Counted from the first letter of the stretch, positions 23,247 through 31,484 are shown. The stretch: DNA of 64,000 nucleotides from Scatosoma sp045542595 (GCA_045542595.1 JAZQLI010000030.1:9490-73489); one strand, 5' to 3'. Numbers and translations: made by a program. Notes: generated by a model not told the origin, from the letters alone.

Positions 23247-24383
23247 ATGGAACGTATTTATTTTGACCACGCGGCAACGACGCCGCTCGACAAGGAAATA
23301 TTTGAAAAGATGTCCCCGTATTTTTGCGATACGTACGGCAATGCGGATTCTCCCCACGCGCTCGGCAGAAAAGCAATGGCGGCGGTGGACGGCGCGCGTG
23401 ATAGTATCGCGTCGCTTTTGCATGCAAAAAATAACGAAATCTATTTCACTTCGGGCGGAACGGAAGCGGATAACTGGGCAATGTTCGGCGGCGCGTACGC
23501 AAAAAAGGAAGAAGGAAAAACACGCGTTGTGCTTTCCGCTATCGAACACCACGCGGTGCTTTCCGCTGCGGAACGCTTGGAAAAAGAAGGGTTCGACGTT
23601 GCGTATATGCCCGTAAACGATAGGGGCAGGGTTGAAGTGAAGACGTTGGAAGAATATATCACTCCCGATACGGCGTTGGTGGCGTTGATGTCGGCAAACA
23701 ACGAAACGGGGGTTATGCAACCGATAGAAGAAGCGTGCGAACTTGCGCATCAAAACGGCGCGTTGTTTTTCACGGACGCGGTACAAGCCGCGCCGTATAT
23801 GCCTATCGACGTAAAAACGCTTGGCGTGGATATGCTCTCCTTTTCCGCACATAAATTTTACGGACCGAAAGGGGTGGGCGTTTTATATATCAAAAACGGC
23901 ACGAAGATAGGTAAATTTATCGGCGGCGGCGAACAGGAACGCGGTATGCGCGGCGGTACTTTGAACGTGCCTGCTATCGTGGGTATGGCGGCGGCATATG
24001 AAAAAGCAATGCGCGAAAGAGAAAGCAATAATGCAAAGCTCCGTCGGCTTTCCGAACTGTTTTTGGATAAAATTTCCGCAATTCACGGTGTCAGTGTAAA
24101 CGGCGCGAGAGAAAATTCGTTGCCGCCCGTACTCAACGTGCGGTTTGCAGGCGTGGAGAATACGGCGTTTTTGTATAATATGGATTTACAGGGGATTTGC
24201 GTGGCGGCAGGTTCGGCTTGCGCAAGCGCTTCTATAAAGCCCAGCCACGTACTCACGGCTATGGGACTTTCAAAAGCGCAGGCAAAGGAAAGCATACGGT
24301 TTAGTTTCGGTAAAAACAATACGGAAGAAGAAATTTTACACGGCGCACAGGCGACGGTGGAAATCGTGGAAAGATTGCGTTAA
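23247..24383 (+). CDS. Cysteine desulfurase (NifS/IscS family)
   Basis: PLP enzyme that removes sulfur from cysteine as an enzyme-bound persulfide for Fe-S clusters or tRNA thiolation. 378 aa: N-terminal YFDHAATTPL, TSGGTEADN, PLP-binding Lys in SFSAHKFYGPKG (near 202), ERGMRGGTLN, and the active-site Cys in AAGSACAS (near 325), with the long group-I loop. No Shine-Dalgarno is visible and the TATAAT ends seven nt before the ATG, so the mRNA should be leaderless. No iscU or thiI follows; a small ferredoxin gene with its own promoter does. Confidence 0.94.
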   Translation: MERIYFDHAATTPLDKEIFEKMSPYFCDTYGNADSPHALGRKAMAAVDGARDSIASLLHAKNNEIYFTSGGTEADNWAMFGGAYAKKEEGKTRVVLSAIEHHAVLSAAERLEKEGFDVAYMPVNDRGRVEVKTLEEYITPDTALVALMSANNETGVMQPIEEACELAHQNGALFFTDAVQAAPYMPIDVKTLGVDMLSFSAHKFYGPKGVGVLYIKNGTKIGKFIGGGEQERGMRGGTLNVPAIVGMAAAYEKAMRERESNNAKLRRLSELFLDKISAIHGVSVNGARENSLPPVLNVRFAGVENTAFLYNMDLQGICVAAGSACASASIKPSHVLTAMGLSKAQAKESIRFSFGKNNTEEEILHGAQATVEIVERLR

Positions 24384-24411
24384 AAATTCCGTAAAAACGC
24401 CTTTCAAATTG

Positions 24412-24440
24412 TTTACGAATTGAAAAAAATATGTTATAAT
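24412..24440 (+). promoter_or_regulatory. Ferredoxin promoter
   Basis: TTTACG (24412-24417), 17-nt spacer, TGTTATAAT with -10 at 24435-24440. Confidence 0.82.
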
Positions 24441-24471
24441 ACATATAGAACAAAATACGGAGGTAACAAAT

Positions 24472-24642
24472 ATGGCACACGTAATTACGGACGAATGCGT
24501 AGCTTGCGGCGCTTGTGCGGATACCTGCCCTGTAGGAGCAATTTCTTTGGGCGCGAACGGTATCTACGTTATCAGCGACGAATGCGTTGATTGCGGCGCT
24601 TGCGAAGACGGATGCCCCGTTGGCGCAATTAAAGCGGAATAA
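24472..24642 (+). CDS. 2[4Fe-4S] clostridial-type ferredoxin, 56 aa
   Basis: A 56-residue ferredoxin with two CxxCxxCxxxCP cluster motifs: CVACGACADTCP (residues ~9-20) and CVDCGACEDGCP (~39-50). This is the classic low-potential electron carrier of anaerobes, accepting electrons from pyruvate:ferredoxin oxidoreductase and hydrogenases. CGGAGGTAAC is a strong ribosome site seven nt before the ATG. Monocistronic with its own promoter and terminator, which suggests high expression. Confidence 0.96.
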   Translation: MAHVITDECVACGACADTCPVGAISLGANGIYVISDECVDCGACEDGCPVGAIKAE

Positions 24643-24655
24643 TAAAACGACACGG

Positions 24656-24684
24656 AAAAACGTCGGTTGGATACCGACGTTTTT
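24656..24684 (+). terminator. Ferredoxin terminator
   Basis: AAAAACGTCGGT pairs with ACCGACGTTTTT (5-nt loop), followed by CTTTTA. Confidence 0.9.
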
Positions 24685-24698
24685 CTTTTACTTTTTAC

Positions 24699-24727
24699 TT
24701 GCTTTTCTATGCAAAATAATATATAAT
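24699..24727 (+). promoter_or_regulatory. Aminotransferase promoter
   Basis: TTGCTT (24699-24704), 17-nt spacer, TATAAT (24722-24727). Confidence 0.7.
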
Positions 24728-24783
24728 ATAGAAAAGTATAGAAAAGATAACGCCGCCGCACGGCGAAAAAAGGAGTGATAGGT

Positions 24784-25980
24784 ATGGTCAACGAAAAAAT
24801 GTACGGGTTAGGCAGTAAACGCTCGTCAATAAGAGAGATATTCGAATATGCAAAATCGCGCGCGGCGGAAATCGGTGCGGAAAACGTATTCGATTTTTCT
24901 ATCGGCAATCCGTCCGTGCCTGCGCCCGATATCGTCAATGAAACGATAGTGCGCACCGTAAACCAAATGCCGTCGGTGGCGTTGCACGGCTATACGTCCG
25001 CGCAAGGGGATAAGGGCGTTCGCGATACCATTGCCGCTAACTACACAAAACGCTTTGGCGTTTCCCTTAGCGGCGACGATTTGTATATGACTTGCGGCGC
25101 GGCGGCTTCGCTTACCGTTACCTGTAACGCACTTTGTTGCGACGGGGACGAATTTATCGTGTTTGCGCCCTATTTTGCCGAATATAAAGTATTTGTGGAA
25201 GGGAGCGGCGCAAAGCTGGTGGTTGTTCCGTCCGACGAAAAAACAATGCTGCCCGATTTTGCAGCTTTGAAAAAAGCACTCAGCGCGCATACCAAAGGCG
25301 TTATTATCAATTCCCCCAACAACCCTTCAGGCGTGGTCTACGGCGAAGAAACAATGGCTACGCTTGCAAACGTGCTGAAAGAAAAATCCGCGGAAATCGG
25401 CACGCCTATCTACTTGATTTCCGACGAACCGTATCGCGAACTCGTTTACGATAAAAAGACGGTAGTGCCCTGTCCTATGACGTACTACGATAATACAATC
25501 GTTTGTTATTCCTATTCGAAATCCCTTTCGCTCCCTGGCGAGCGTATCGGCTATATCGCGGTTTGTCCTAAGGCAACGGACGCCAAGCGCGTATACGCGG
25601 CGGTGTGCGGCGCGGGTAGGGCACTCGGTTTTGTTTGCGCGCCTGCGCTTTTCCAACGCGTGGCGGCAGAATGCGACGGCAAAACGGCGGATTTGGAAGT
25701 GTATAAACGCAACCGCGATTTGTTGTATAACGCGCTTACCGAATACGGCTTTACCTGTATTTATCCCGACGGCGCGTTCTATCTGTTTATGAAAGCGGCA
25801 GAAAAGGACGCCAAAGCGTTTTGCGCGAAAGCTAAGGCGCACGAATTGTTGTTTGTCGCCGGCGACGATTTCGGTTACGCAGGCTGGGTGCGTATCGCGT
25901 ACTGCGTGAAAACGGAACAAATCGAACGCGCGTTGCCACTCTTTAAAAAACTCGCCCAAGAATACGGATTGTGTAAGTAA
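24784..25980 (+). CDS. PLP-dependent aminotransferase, class I/II
   Basis: 398 aa, fold-type I aminotransferase of the AspB-like group. Markers: FSIGNPSVPAP near the N-terminus, NSPNNPSGVVY (substrate/PLP Asn near 180), DEPYRELVY, the PLP Lys in CYSYSKSLSLPGERIGY (near 240), and the terminal Arg motif GWVRIAYC. I prefer ATG 24784 over GTG 24775 because AAAGGAG at 24770 is at the right distance. It may transaminate aspartate or another amino acid; specificity cannot be read. Monocistronic. Confidence 0.9.
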   Translation: MVNEKMYGLGSKRSSIREIFEYAKSRAAEIGAENVFDFSIGNPSVPAPDIVNETIVRTVNQMPSVALHGYTSAQGDKGVRDTIAANYTKRFGVSLSGDDLYMTCGAAASLTVTCNALCCDGDEFIVFAPYFAEYKVFVEGSGAKLVVVPSDEKTMLPDFAALKKALSAHTKGVIINSPNNPSGVVYGEETMATLANVLKEKSAEIGTPIYLISDEPYRELVYDKKTVVPCPMTYYDNTIVCYSYSKSLSLPGERIGYIAVCPKATDAKRVYAAVCGAGRALGFVCAPALFQRVAAECDGKTADLEVYKRNRDLLYNALTEYGFTCIYPDGAFYLFMKAAEKDAKAFCAKAKAHELLFVAGDDFGYAGWVRIAYCVKTEQIERALPLFKKLAQEYGLCK

Positions 25981-25987
25981 AAAGAAG

Positions 25988-26018
25988 AACTCCCTTTGCG
26001 GTTACCGCAAAGGGAGTT
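25988..26018. terminator. Bidirectional terminator between aminotransferase and tandem XRE gene
   Basis: AACTCCCTTTGCGG pairs with CCGCAAAGGGAGTT with a 3-nt loop; T-rich on both sides. Confidence 0.85.
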
Positions 26019-26022
26019 GATT

Positions 26023-26463
26023 TTAATAATTGCTTCTACCGATTAAATAATCGACCGAACAACCGAAAATTTCCGCAATTTGTACTAATCTGTCGATAGC
26101 GGGAGTATTATCGCCGCGTTGCCAGTTGTACAAAGACGATTCGGGTATGCCCGTCAACTTTTGCAAACGGTATTTCGTATAGCCAAATTTTTTACAAAGC
26201 ATAGGAAAACGCTGGCTAAACGGCGGTAGGGGTGTAAACTGCTTTACGCTGTTTTCGTCGGTAAGCCCCAACAAAAAATCGGTAGTGCATTGAAAATAAT
26301 CGCTCATTCTCACAACCATATCCAAAACGGGCATTTTTTGCGCGTTTAAATAAGAATTGATTGTAGAACGGGCGCAATCAATTTCTTTTGCGAATTTTGG
26401 TACACTCAATTCGTTCTCAAAAAGCAGTTCCGCGAGCCTTTCGGCAAAGTTCGACAAATTCAT
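26023..26463 (-). CDS. Regulator with two tandem XRE helix-turn-helix domains
   Basis: 146 aa made of two consecutive Cro/C1-type domains: residues ~1-65 (FAERLAELLFENELSVPKFA ... TTDFLLGLTD) and ~80-146 (FPMLCKKFGYTKYRLQKLTG ... SVDYLIGRSNY), each ending in the DYLLG-type tail of the small XRE repressors in this window. One chain could contact two half-sites. Divergent from a 55-aa gene; two direct repeats of CTACAAAA (26482 and 26508, 26 bp apart) in the gap are candidate sites. AGGAG lies ~15 nt before the ATG, longer than ideal. Confidence 0.85.
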   Translation of the reverse strand: MNLSNFAERLAELLFENELSVPKFAKEIDCARSTINSYLNAQKMPVLDMVVRMSDYFQCTTDFLLGLTDENSVKQFTPLPPFSQRFPMLCKKFGYTKYRLQKLTGIPESSLYNWQRGDNTPAIDRLVQIAEIFGCSVDYLIGRSNY

Positions 26464-26517
26464 ACAAACAAAGACATTCTCCTACAAAATATTATCCCCA
26501 AAATCGGCTACAAAAAG

Positions 26518-26546
26518 TTGCTCGTCTTCGAATTTGGTGGTATAAT
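26518..26546 (+). promoter_or_regulatory. Promoter of the 55-aa gene
   Basis: TTGCTC (26518-26523), 17-nt spacer, TATAAT (26541-26546) preceded by TGG; the leader is 64 nt. Confidence 0.72.
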
Positions 26547-26610
26547 AGTATATGTAGAGTCGGCGCGCGATAATACGAAAAAAAATCAAAACAAAAGGAG
26601 AACTAAAAAA

Positions 26611-26778
26611 ATGAAAAACGAAGCAACGAAGAACTTAATGACGAACGAGGATATGGAGAGCTGCTTGCAGGCTGCCATAAAAGAGCTTTTCGAGGGAAAA
26701 GTGGAGAAGTCGGAAAAGGGCGCTACGCTTTTACTTGACAACGGGCAAACGTTCCGTTTTTACGTAGAAAGTGTATAA
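26611..26778 (+). CDS. Small hypothetical protein, 55 aa
   Basis: Family not recognised. The start follows AAAAGGAG by ten nt. An acidic N-terminal helix (MTNEDMESCLQAAIKELFEG) precedes a beta-hairpin-like stretch (GATLLLDNGQTFRFYVESV). No signal, membrane segment or Cys cluster. It is divergent from the tandem XRE regulator, which may control it, and ends before a strong terminator. Confidence 0.65.
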   Translation: MKNEATKNLMTNEDMESCLQAAIKELFEGKVEKSEKGATLLLDNGQTFRFYVESV

Positions 26779-26820
26779 CGTGCGTACATACGCGTATATA
26801 AAAGTATATAAAAAAGGAAG

Positions 26821-26854
26821 AAAAGGAGAGAAACGGACGCGTTTTTCTCCTTTT
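26821..26854 (+). terminator. Terminator before rpmG
   Basis: AAAAGGAGAGAAACG pairs with CGTTTTTCTCCTTTT (one G-T), 4-nt loop, then TATCTTG. Confidence 0.8.
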
Positions 26855-26916
26855 TATCTTGAAAATAAAAATTCGTAAAAAAATAAAAAAAATTCGAAAA
26901 AAAGCTTAAAAAAAGA

Positions 26917-26945
26917 TTGACAAGCCCTTTAAAGTATGGTAAACT
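26917..26945 (+). promoter_or_regulatory. Promoter of the rpmG-secE-nusG-rplKA operon
   Basis: TTGACA (26917-26922), 17-nt spacer, TAAACT (26940-26945). Confidence 0.82.
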
Positions 26946-26995
26946 AATTGCACGCACCGAGATGGGGTGTAATTTTTTTGTATGGAGTTTTCACT

Positions 26996-27160
26996 ATGGC
27001 AACGAAAACGGCAAGAGCCAAAATTACTTTTGAATGTACCGAATGCAAGCATAGAAATTACGATTCTATTAAGAACAAGAAGAACGATCCTGACAGATTA
27101 GTTCTTTCCAAATATTGTCCTTTCTGCAAAAAGCATACGGATCACAAAGAATCCAAATAA
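26996..27160 (+). CDS. rpmG: Ribosomal protein L33
   Basis: 54 aa. The C+ (zinc-binding) form: CTEC and CPFC pairs form a zinc ribbon, with the conserved RKNTPDRL-like stretch seen as KNDPDRLVLSKYCPFC. Start at ATG 26996 behind GGAG gives MATKTARAKITFECTEC; the longer frame upstream overlaps the leader. First gene of the conserved rpmG-secE-nusG-rplK-rplA order. Confidence 0.95.
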   Translation: MATKTARAKITFECTECKHRNYDSIKNKKNDPDRLVLSKYCPFCKKHTDHKESK

Positions 27161-27209
27161 TTCTAAATTAAGAAACGCGCGTGAACAACGGGCGTGTTAG
27201 AGGTACGCG

Positions 27210-27431
27210 ATGGCAAACGCAACGAAAACAAAAAACAAGAAACCCAACTGGTTTCGTCGCGTAGGCGCTAAGTTCAAGGAAACCTTCTCCGAATTAAAGA
27301 GAGTTACTTGGCCTACGTTTACTACCGTATTAAAGACGACGGGCGTGGTGCTCGTAATCGTTATGGCTTTTCTTGCGGTGGTAACGGGTGTCGACGCATT
27401 ACTCGGCTGGTTGCTGGGTTTAATTTCGTAA
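27210..27431 (+). CDS. secE: Preprotein translocase subunit SecE
   Basis: 73 aa, single-spanning subunit of SecYEG. Contains the conserved amphipathic ELKRVTWPTFTTVLKTT followed by one membrane helix (VVLVIVMAFLAVVTGVDALLG). The N-terminus is basic. Position between rpmG and nusG is the family's standard context. Confidence 0.96.
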   Translation: MANATKTKNKKPNWFRRVGAKFKETFSELKRVTWPTFTTVLKTTGVVLVIVMAFLAVVTGVDALLGWLLGLIS

Positions 27432-27447
27432 TCGGGAGGGAAGAAAT

Positions 27448-28011
27448 ATGCCGATGAACGAAGAACCCAAGTGGTATATTCTTCATACCTATTCTGGGTA
27501 TGAGGCAATGGTAAAAGACAGCCTTGAAAAGCTTATAGAAAACAATAATTTGGGCGATTACATCGTAGATTTAAAAATCCCGATGGAACAAGTCATTGAA
27601 GAAAAGAACGGCAAGCGCAAAGTGGTAGAAAGAAAGCTTTTGCCCTGCTACGTATTTATCAAGATGATTTACACCAACCAAATTTGGTATTACGTTACCA
27701 GTACGCGTGGCGTAACGGGTTTTTGCGGTCCGCAAGGCCGTCCTATCCCTATGAAGGAAGAAGAAATCCGTAAAATGCGTTTGGAAGAACCTGTATTCTC
27801 GGGTGAAGAATTCGCCGTGGGCGATACCGTTTCGGTGGAAGACGGACCGTTGAAGGGCTTCTTGGGTACGATTAAGGAAATTAACGTAACCGCGCAAAAA
27901 GCGAAAATTACCACCAGTATGTTCGGGAGAAATACCGAAGTGGAAGTGGAATACGTTCAAATTAAGAAAGTAGACGCAACCCTTCCCGAACCCTCCGCCG
28001 AAGAAGAGTAA
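27448..28011 (+). CDS. nusG: Transcription elongation/antitermination factor NusG
   Basis: 187 aa: NGN domain (KWYILHTYSGYE, KLLPCYVFIKM, VTGFCGPQGRPIPM) and a C-terminal KOW domain (FAVGDTVSVEDGPLKGFLGTIKEIN). Couples RNA polymerase to ribosomes and Rho. Ends with a Glu-rich tail. 16 nt after secE. Confidence 0.97.
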   Translation: MPMNEEPKWYILHTYSGYEAMVKDSLEKLIENNNLGDYIVDLKIPMEQVIEEKNGKRKVVERKLLPCYVFIKMIYTNQIWYYVTSTRGVTGFCGPQGRPIPMKEEEIRKMRLEEPVFSGEEFAVGDTVSVEDGPLKGFLGTIKEINVTAQKAKITTSMFGRNTEVEVEYVQIKKVDATLPEPSAEEE

Positions 28012-28094
28012 GCGGATTAACCTTAGGTAAAAAGTGGGAGAAGTATCAAATCTTTTAAGGTACTTTGTCAAAACCACAATAGGAGAAAATATTT

Positions 28095-28520
28095 ATGGCT
28101 AAGAAAATTACAGCAGTCGTAAAATTGCAACTTCCCGCAGGTAAAGCAACGCCGGCCCCTCCCGTAGGTTCTACGCTCGGCCCGTTCGGTATTAACTTGC
28201 CCGGCTTTACGAAGGAATTCAATGCAAAAACGGCAGACAAACCCGGTCTCATTATCCCCGTGGTTGTAACGATTTATCAAGATCGTTCGTTCACGTTCAT
28301 TTTGAAGACGCCCCCCGCACCCGTTCTTATCAAGAAAGCTCTTGGTTTGGATACGGCAAGCGCGAAACCCAACAGCGTTAAGGTTGGTAAATTGACGAAA
28401 GCGCAAGTAGAAGAAATTGCGAAGACGAAAATGCCCGACTTGAACTGCACTACCTTGGAAAGCGCTATGAGTATGATCGCAGGTACTGCCCGCAGTATGG
28501 GCGTAACCGTCGAAGAGTAA
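28095..28520 (+). CDS. rplK: Ribosomal protein L11
   Basis: 141 aa, the normal size. N-terminal KITAVVKLQLPAGKATPAPPVG and FNAKTADKPG are the L11 signatures; the C-terminal domain (KPNSVKVGKLTKAQVEEIAKTK) binds the GTPase-associated 23S rRNA. AGGAG precedes the ATG. 18 nt before rplA. Confidence 0.97.
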   Translation: MAKKITAVVKLQLPAGKATPAPPVGSTLGPFGINLPGFTKEFNAKTADKPGLIIPVVVTIYQDRSFTFILKTPPAPVLIKKALGLDTASAKPNSVKVGKLTKAQVEEIAKTKMPDLNCTTLESAMSMIAGTARSMGVTVEE

Positions 28521-28537
28521 TAAGGAGGCGGTAGACA

Positions 28538-29224
28538 ATGAAACACGGAAAGAAATATAATGAAAGCTTAAAAGCATTCGATTTAACGAAGCAATACGAA
28601 GCGGCAGAAGCAGTTTCCATTTTGCTTGAAACGGCAAAAGCGAACTTCGACGAAACGGTAGAAATGCACGTTCGTCTTGGCGTTGACCCCCGTCAAGCTG
28701 ACCAACAAGTTCGTGGCGTACTCGTTCTTCCTAACGGTACGGGTAAAACCAAGAGAGTTTTGGTTATCGCAAAAGGTGCGAAAGCGGACGCAGCGGCAGC
28801 AGCTGGTGCAGATTTCGTTGGCGCAGAAGAAATGATTGCGAAAATTCAAAACGACAACTGGTTCGATTTCGACGTAATCATCACCACGCCCGATATGATG
28901 GGTATGGTTGGTAGAATCGGTCGTGTACTCGGTCCGAAAGGCTTGATGCCTAACCCTAAGTCCGGTACGGTTACGATGGACGTAGAAAAGGCAATTAAAG
29001 AAGTGAAAGCTGGTAAAGTGGAATACAGACTTGACAAAACGGCTATTATCCACTGCCCTATCGGCAAGAAGAGCTTCGGCAAAGAAAAGCTTGTGGAAAA
29101 CTTCACCGCGCTTATGGACGCTATTATCAAGGCGAAACCTGCAGCGGCGAAAGGTCAATACGTAAAGAGCGTTGTAATCGCTTCCACGATGGGCCCTGGT
29201 GTAAAAGTTGTAGCTAAAGCATAA
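28538..29224 (+). CDS. rplA: Ribosomal protein L1
   Basis: 228 aa. Conserved VRGVLVLPNGTGKTKRVLVIA, VGRIGRVLGPKGLMPNPK and the GTVT box. Forms the L1 stalk and, in many bacteria, represses its own operon by binding mRNA. Last gene before the separately promoted rplJL unit. Confidence 0.97.
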   Translation: MKHGKKYNESLKAFDLTKQYEAAEAVSILLETAKANFDETVEMHVRLGVDPRQADQQVRGVLVLPNGTGKTKRVLVIAKGAKADAAAAAGADFVGAEEMIAKIQNDNWFDFDVIITTPDMMGMVGRIGRVLGPKGLMPNPKSGTVTMDVEKAIKEVKAGKVEYRLDKTAIIHCPIGKKSFGKEKLVENFTALMDAIIKAKPAAAKGQYVKSVVIASTMGPGVKVVAKA

Positions 29225-29230
29225 CTTTTG

Positions 29231-29291
29231 AAAAAATTTTCGTCAAAGGCAGTGAAAAAAGCTTGACTGCCTTTGACGGAGATGATATAAT
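29231..29291 (+). promoter_or_regulatory. rplJL promoter embedded in an inverted repeat
   Basis: TTGACT (29263-29268), 17-nt spacer, TATAAT (29286-29291). CGTCAAAGGCAGT (from 29231) and ACTGCCTTTGACG (to ~29279) are 13-bp perfect arms overlapping the -35 and spacer. Confidence 0.75.
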
Positions 29292-29451
29292 AAGACAGTA
29301 AAAAATAAATCGCCGTAGAAAACGAGTACCGAAAGGTTTGATGGTTAACGCTCGTCGAGGTTGAGGGAAATACGAAAAAAGTAGTATCCTTATGCCGTGC
29401 GGCGTAAGGTGTTTTTTTATCGACAGGCGGCAACGCTTAAAGGAGGTAAAT
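29292..29451 (+). promoter_or_regulatory. L10 leader with attenuator
   Basis: A ~160-nt leader upstream of rplJ, positioned and sized as the L10-binding leader of Bacillota. It ends with an intrinsic terminator: CCTTATGCCG/CGGCGTAAGG (29388-29409) followed by T7 (29412-29418). L10(L12)4 binding is expected to favour termination, matching L10/L12 supply to demand. Assignment rests on position and architecture; the kink-turn details were not verified. Confidence 0.75.
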
Positions 29452-29955
29452 ATGTCGGCAAATATTGAAGCAAAAAAAGTAATCGTAGAAGAAATCAAAT
29501 CGAAAATCGAAGCGAGCAAGTCTATCGTCCTTGCAGACTATAACAAGCTTACCGTTTTGGAAGTTACCGATTTGAGAAACAAATTCCGCGCGGCGAACTG
29601 CGAATACAAGGTATACAAAAATACTTTGGTAAGAAAAGCGTTCAACGAACTGGGCATCACCGATTTTGACAACGACCTTAACGGTACGACGGCAACGGTG
29701 TTCTGTGCAGACGAAACCAGCGGTGCAGCGGTTTTCGCAAAGGAAACCAAGGCAAACCCCGCACTTGTGGACAAAATTGTTCCGAAATGTGCATACGTGG
29801 AAAAGAAATACTTGGATAAGAACGGCGTAAAAGAACTTTCCGCAATTCCTTCCAAAGAAATTCTTATCGCGAAGATGCTTGGCTGCTTGCAATCGTCTAT
29901 CTCCAAATTCGTTTATGTTTTGGACAGCATTGCAAAGGCAAAAGAAAGCAACTAA
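29452..29955 (+). CDS. rplJ: Ribosomal protein L10
   Basis: 167 aa. Start at ATG 29452 after AAAGGAGGT; the longer frame runs back into the attenuator. N-terminal rRNA-binding domain (VEEIKSKIEASKSIVLADYNKLTVLEVTDLR ... YKVYKNTLVRKA) and a C-terminal helix that binds L7/L12 dimers. Autoregulatory through its leader. Confidence 0.95.
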   Translation: MSANIEAKKVIVEEIKSKIEASKSIVLADYNKLTVLEVTDLRNKFRAANCEYKVYKNTLVRKAFNELGITDFDNDLNGTTATVFCADETSGAAVFAKETKANPALVDKIVPKCAYVEKKYLDKNGVKELSAIPSKEILIAKMLGCLQSSISKFVYVLDSIAKAKESN

Positions 29956-30015
29956 TTTTTATTAAAAACAAACATTCAAATCATTCATTAAAATTAAAAA
30001 GGAGAAAAAATTACT

Positions 30016-30390
30016 ATGGACGTACAAAAACTTATTGAAGAAGTAAAATCTATGACCGTTCTTGAATTGAACGAACTCGTAAAAGCATTGGAAGCTGAAT
30101 TCGGCGTAAGCGCAGCAGCTCCCGTAGCAGCAGCAGGCGCAGCAGCAGGTGCGGCAGAGGCAGCTCCCGCAGCGGAAGAAAAGACGGAATTCGACGTTGT
30201 GCTTAAAGACATCGGTCCCAACAAAATCGCGATTATCAAAGTTGTTCGTGAAGCTACTGGTCTTGGCCTTGCTGACGCGAAGAAAGCAGTTGAATCTATG
30301 GGCGTTATCAAAGAAAACGCTCCCAAAGCAGACGCAGAAGCTTTGGTTGCAAAACTTAAGGAAAACGGCGCTACCGCTGAACTTAAATAA
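30016..30390 (+). CDS. rplL: Ribosomal protein L7/L12
   Basis: 124 aa. N-terminal dimerisation helix (IEEVKSMTVLELNELVKALE), an Ala-rich hinge (residues ~38-55) and the C-terminal factor-binding domain (EFDVVLKDIGPNKIAIIKVVREATGLGLADAKKAVE). Followed by a terminator; rpoB, the usual next gene, is not here. Confidence 0.97.
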   Translation: MDVQKLIEEVKSMTVLELNELVKALEAEFGVSAAAPVAAAGAAAGAAEAAPAAEEKTEFDVVLKDIGPNKIAIIKVVREATGLGLADAKKAVESMGVIKENAPKADAEALVAKLKENGATAELK

Positions 30391-30407
30391 GTTTTACAAA
30401 AAAACCC

Positions 30408-30437
30408 AAAGACGGTTGGTTATCCAGCCGTCTTTTT
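30408..30437 (+). terminator. Terminator of rplJL
   Basis: AAAGACGGTTGG pairs with CCAGCCGTCTTT (one G-T), then T-run. Confidence 0.9.
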
Positions 30438-30490
30438 TCGTGCGTTTTGTGTAAAACAGATAAAAAATGGTAAAAATATCCCAAAAGCGC

Positions 30491-30519
30491 TTGACGGAAT
30501 GATAAATAAAAGTTAAAAT
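30491..30519 (+). promoter_or_regulatory. Promoter of the cyclophilin-like lipoprotein gene
   Basis: TTGACG (30491-30496), 17-nt spacer, TAAAAT (30514-30519). Confidence 0.78.
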
Positions 30520-30549
30520 AGTATATGCTAACAAATAAGGAGAAACCTT

Positions 30550-31440
30550 ATGTCTAAAAAAATCATAAAAAAAGCAATATCCCTTTCCTTGGCAACGCTT
30601 GCTTGCGCGGCGTCCGTGGCTACCTTTACGGGTTGCGAATCCGCCCGTCCCGAAGTGAAGATGGAACTCTCCTTTAACGGGGAAACGTACGAAGTACAAT
30701 ACGTTTTATATAGAAAACTTGCGCCGTCCACGGTAGAACATTTCCTTTCGCTTGTGGAAAAGGGCTATTATGACGGACTTTGCATTCACGATTACGACAA
30801 TACGGCAAGCCGTATGTATACGGGTGCGTACACGTACGATACGTCGGCGACGGACAACGTAAACGGACTCGTTTATAAAAAATATTACGATATCGTAAAG
30901 GAGTATAACGATTTTCCTACTACCGTTTGGAAGGGCAAGAAAGGGGAAGAAGGCGCTGAAGCACTCTATACGCTTTACGGTGAATTTTCCGCCAACCATT
31001 TCGGTGTAAAGAACGGCAGCTTGTTGCAAGAAACGTTTGGATCTTTGACGATGTATTACACGGACAAGGGCGACGTGAACGCACAACGCGTAGACGTAAA
31101 CCCCATCAACACCAACGATTGGTTGAAATACGATTATCAATATAACAGCGCTACGTCGCAGTTCTTTATCTCGTTCAAAACTACGTCCAATTCTAACAGT
31201 GCGTATTGTACGTTCGCTACGCCTACGGATGAAGGGAAAGACGAATTAGAAGATTTAATGGAAGACGTCGAAGATTATATCGAAGAGCATTGCAACAACG
31301 ACGTGGACGAATTTGTAAACGACGTAACGTTGGATATCAACCGCGACGATAAGTTCGCGGCGAATGAAGAACATACGGCAACGTATAACCTGCCGAAAGC
31401 ACCTATCGTTATTACTTCGTTAAAGGTTACGAAATACTAA
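30550..31440 (+). CDS. Cyclophilin-like lipoprotein
   Basis: 296 aa with a lipoprotein signal ending in TFTGC (Cys near 29). Residues ~37-75 resemble the start of a cyclophilin fold: an ELSFNGETYEVQYVLYRKLAPSTVEHFL-type stretch and LVEKGYYDGLCIHDYDN correspond to PKTVENFLxLVxxGYYDGxxFHRV. The catalytic Arg of the FHRV motif is replaced (IHDY) and the usual QGGD loop is not evident, so peptidyl-prolyl isomerase activity is doubtful; an insertion-rich extracellular chaperone or scaffold is possible. Monocistronic. Confidence 0.65.
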   Translation: MSKKIIKKAISLSLATLACAASVATFTGCESARPEVKMELSFNGETYEVQYVLYRKLAPSTVEHFLSLVEKGYYDGLCIHDYDNTASRMYTGAYTYDTSATDNVNGLVYKKYYDIVKEYNDFPTTVWKGKKGEEGAEALYTLYGEFSANHFGVKNGSLLQETFGSLTMYYTDKGDVNAQRVDVNPINTNDWLKYDYQYNSATSQFFISFKTTSNSNSAYCTFATPTDEGKDELEDLMEDVEDYIEEHCNNDVDEFVNDVTLDINRDDKFAANEEHTATYNLPKAPIVITSLKVTKY

Positions 31441-31446
31441 AAATAG

Positions 31447-31484
31447 AAACCGCTTGAACAGTGAAGTTCAAGCGGTTTTTTAAA
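31447..31484. terminator. Terminator after the cyclophilin-like gene
   Basis: AAACCGCTTGAAC (31447-31459) pairs with GTTCAAGCGGTTT (31466-31478), then T-run; also able to end the convergent 76-aa gene. Confidence 0.9.
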
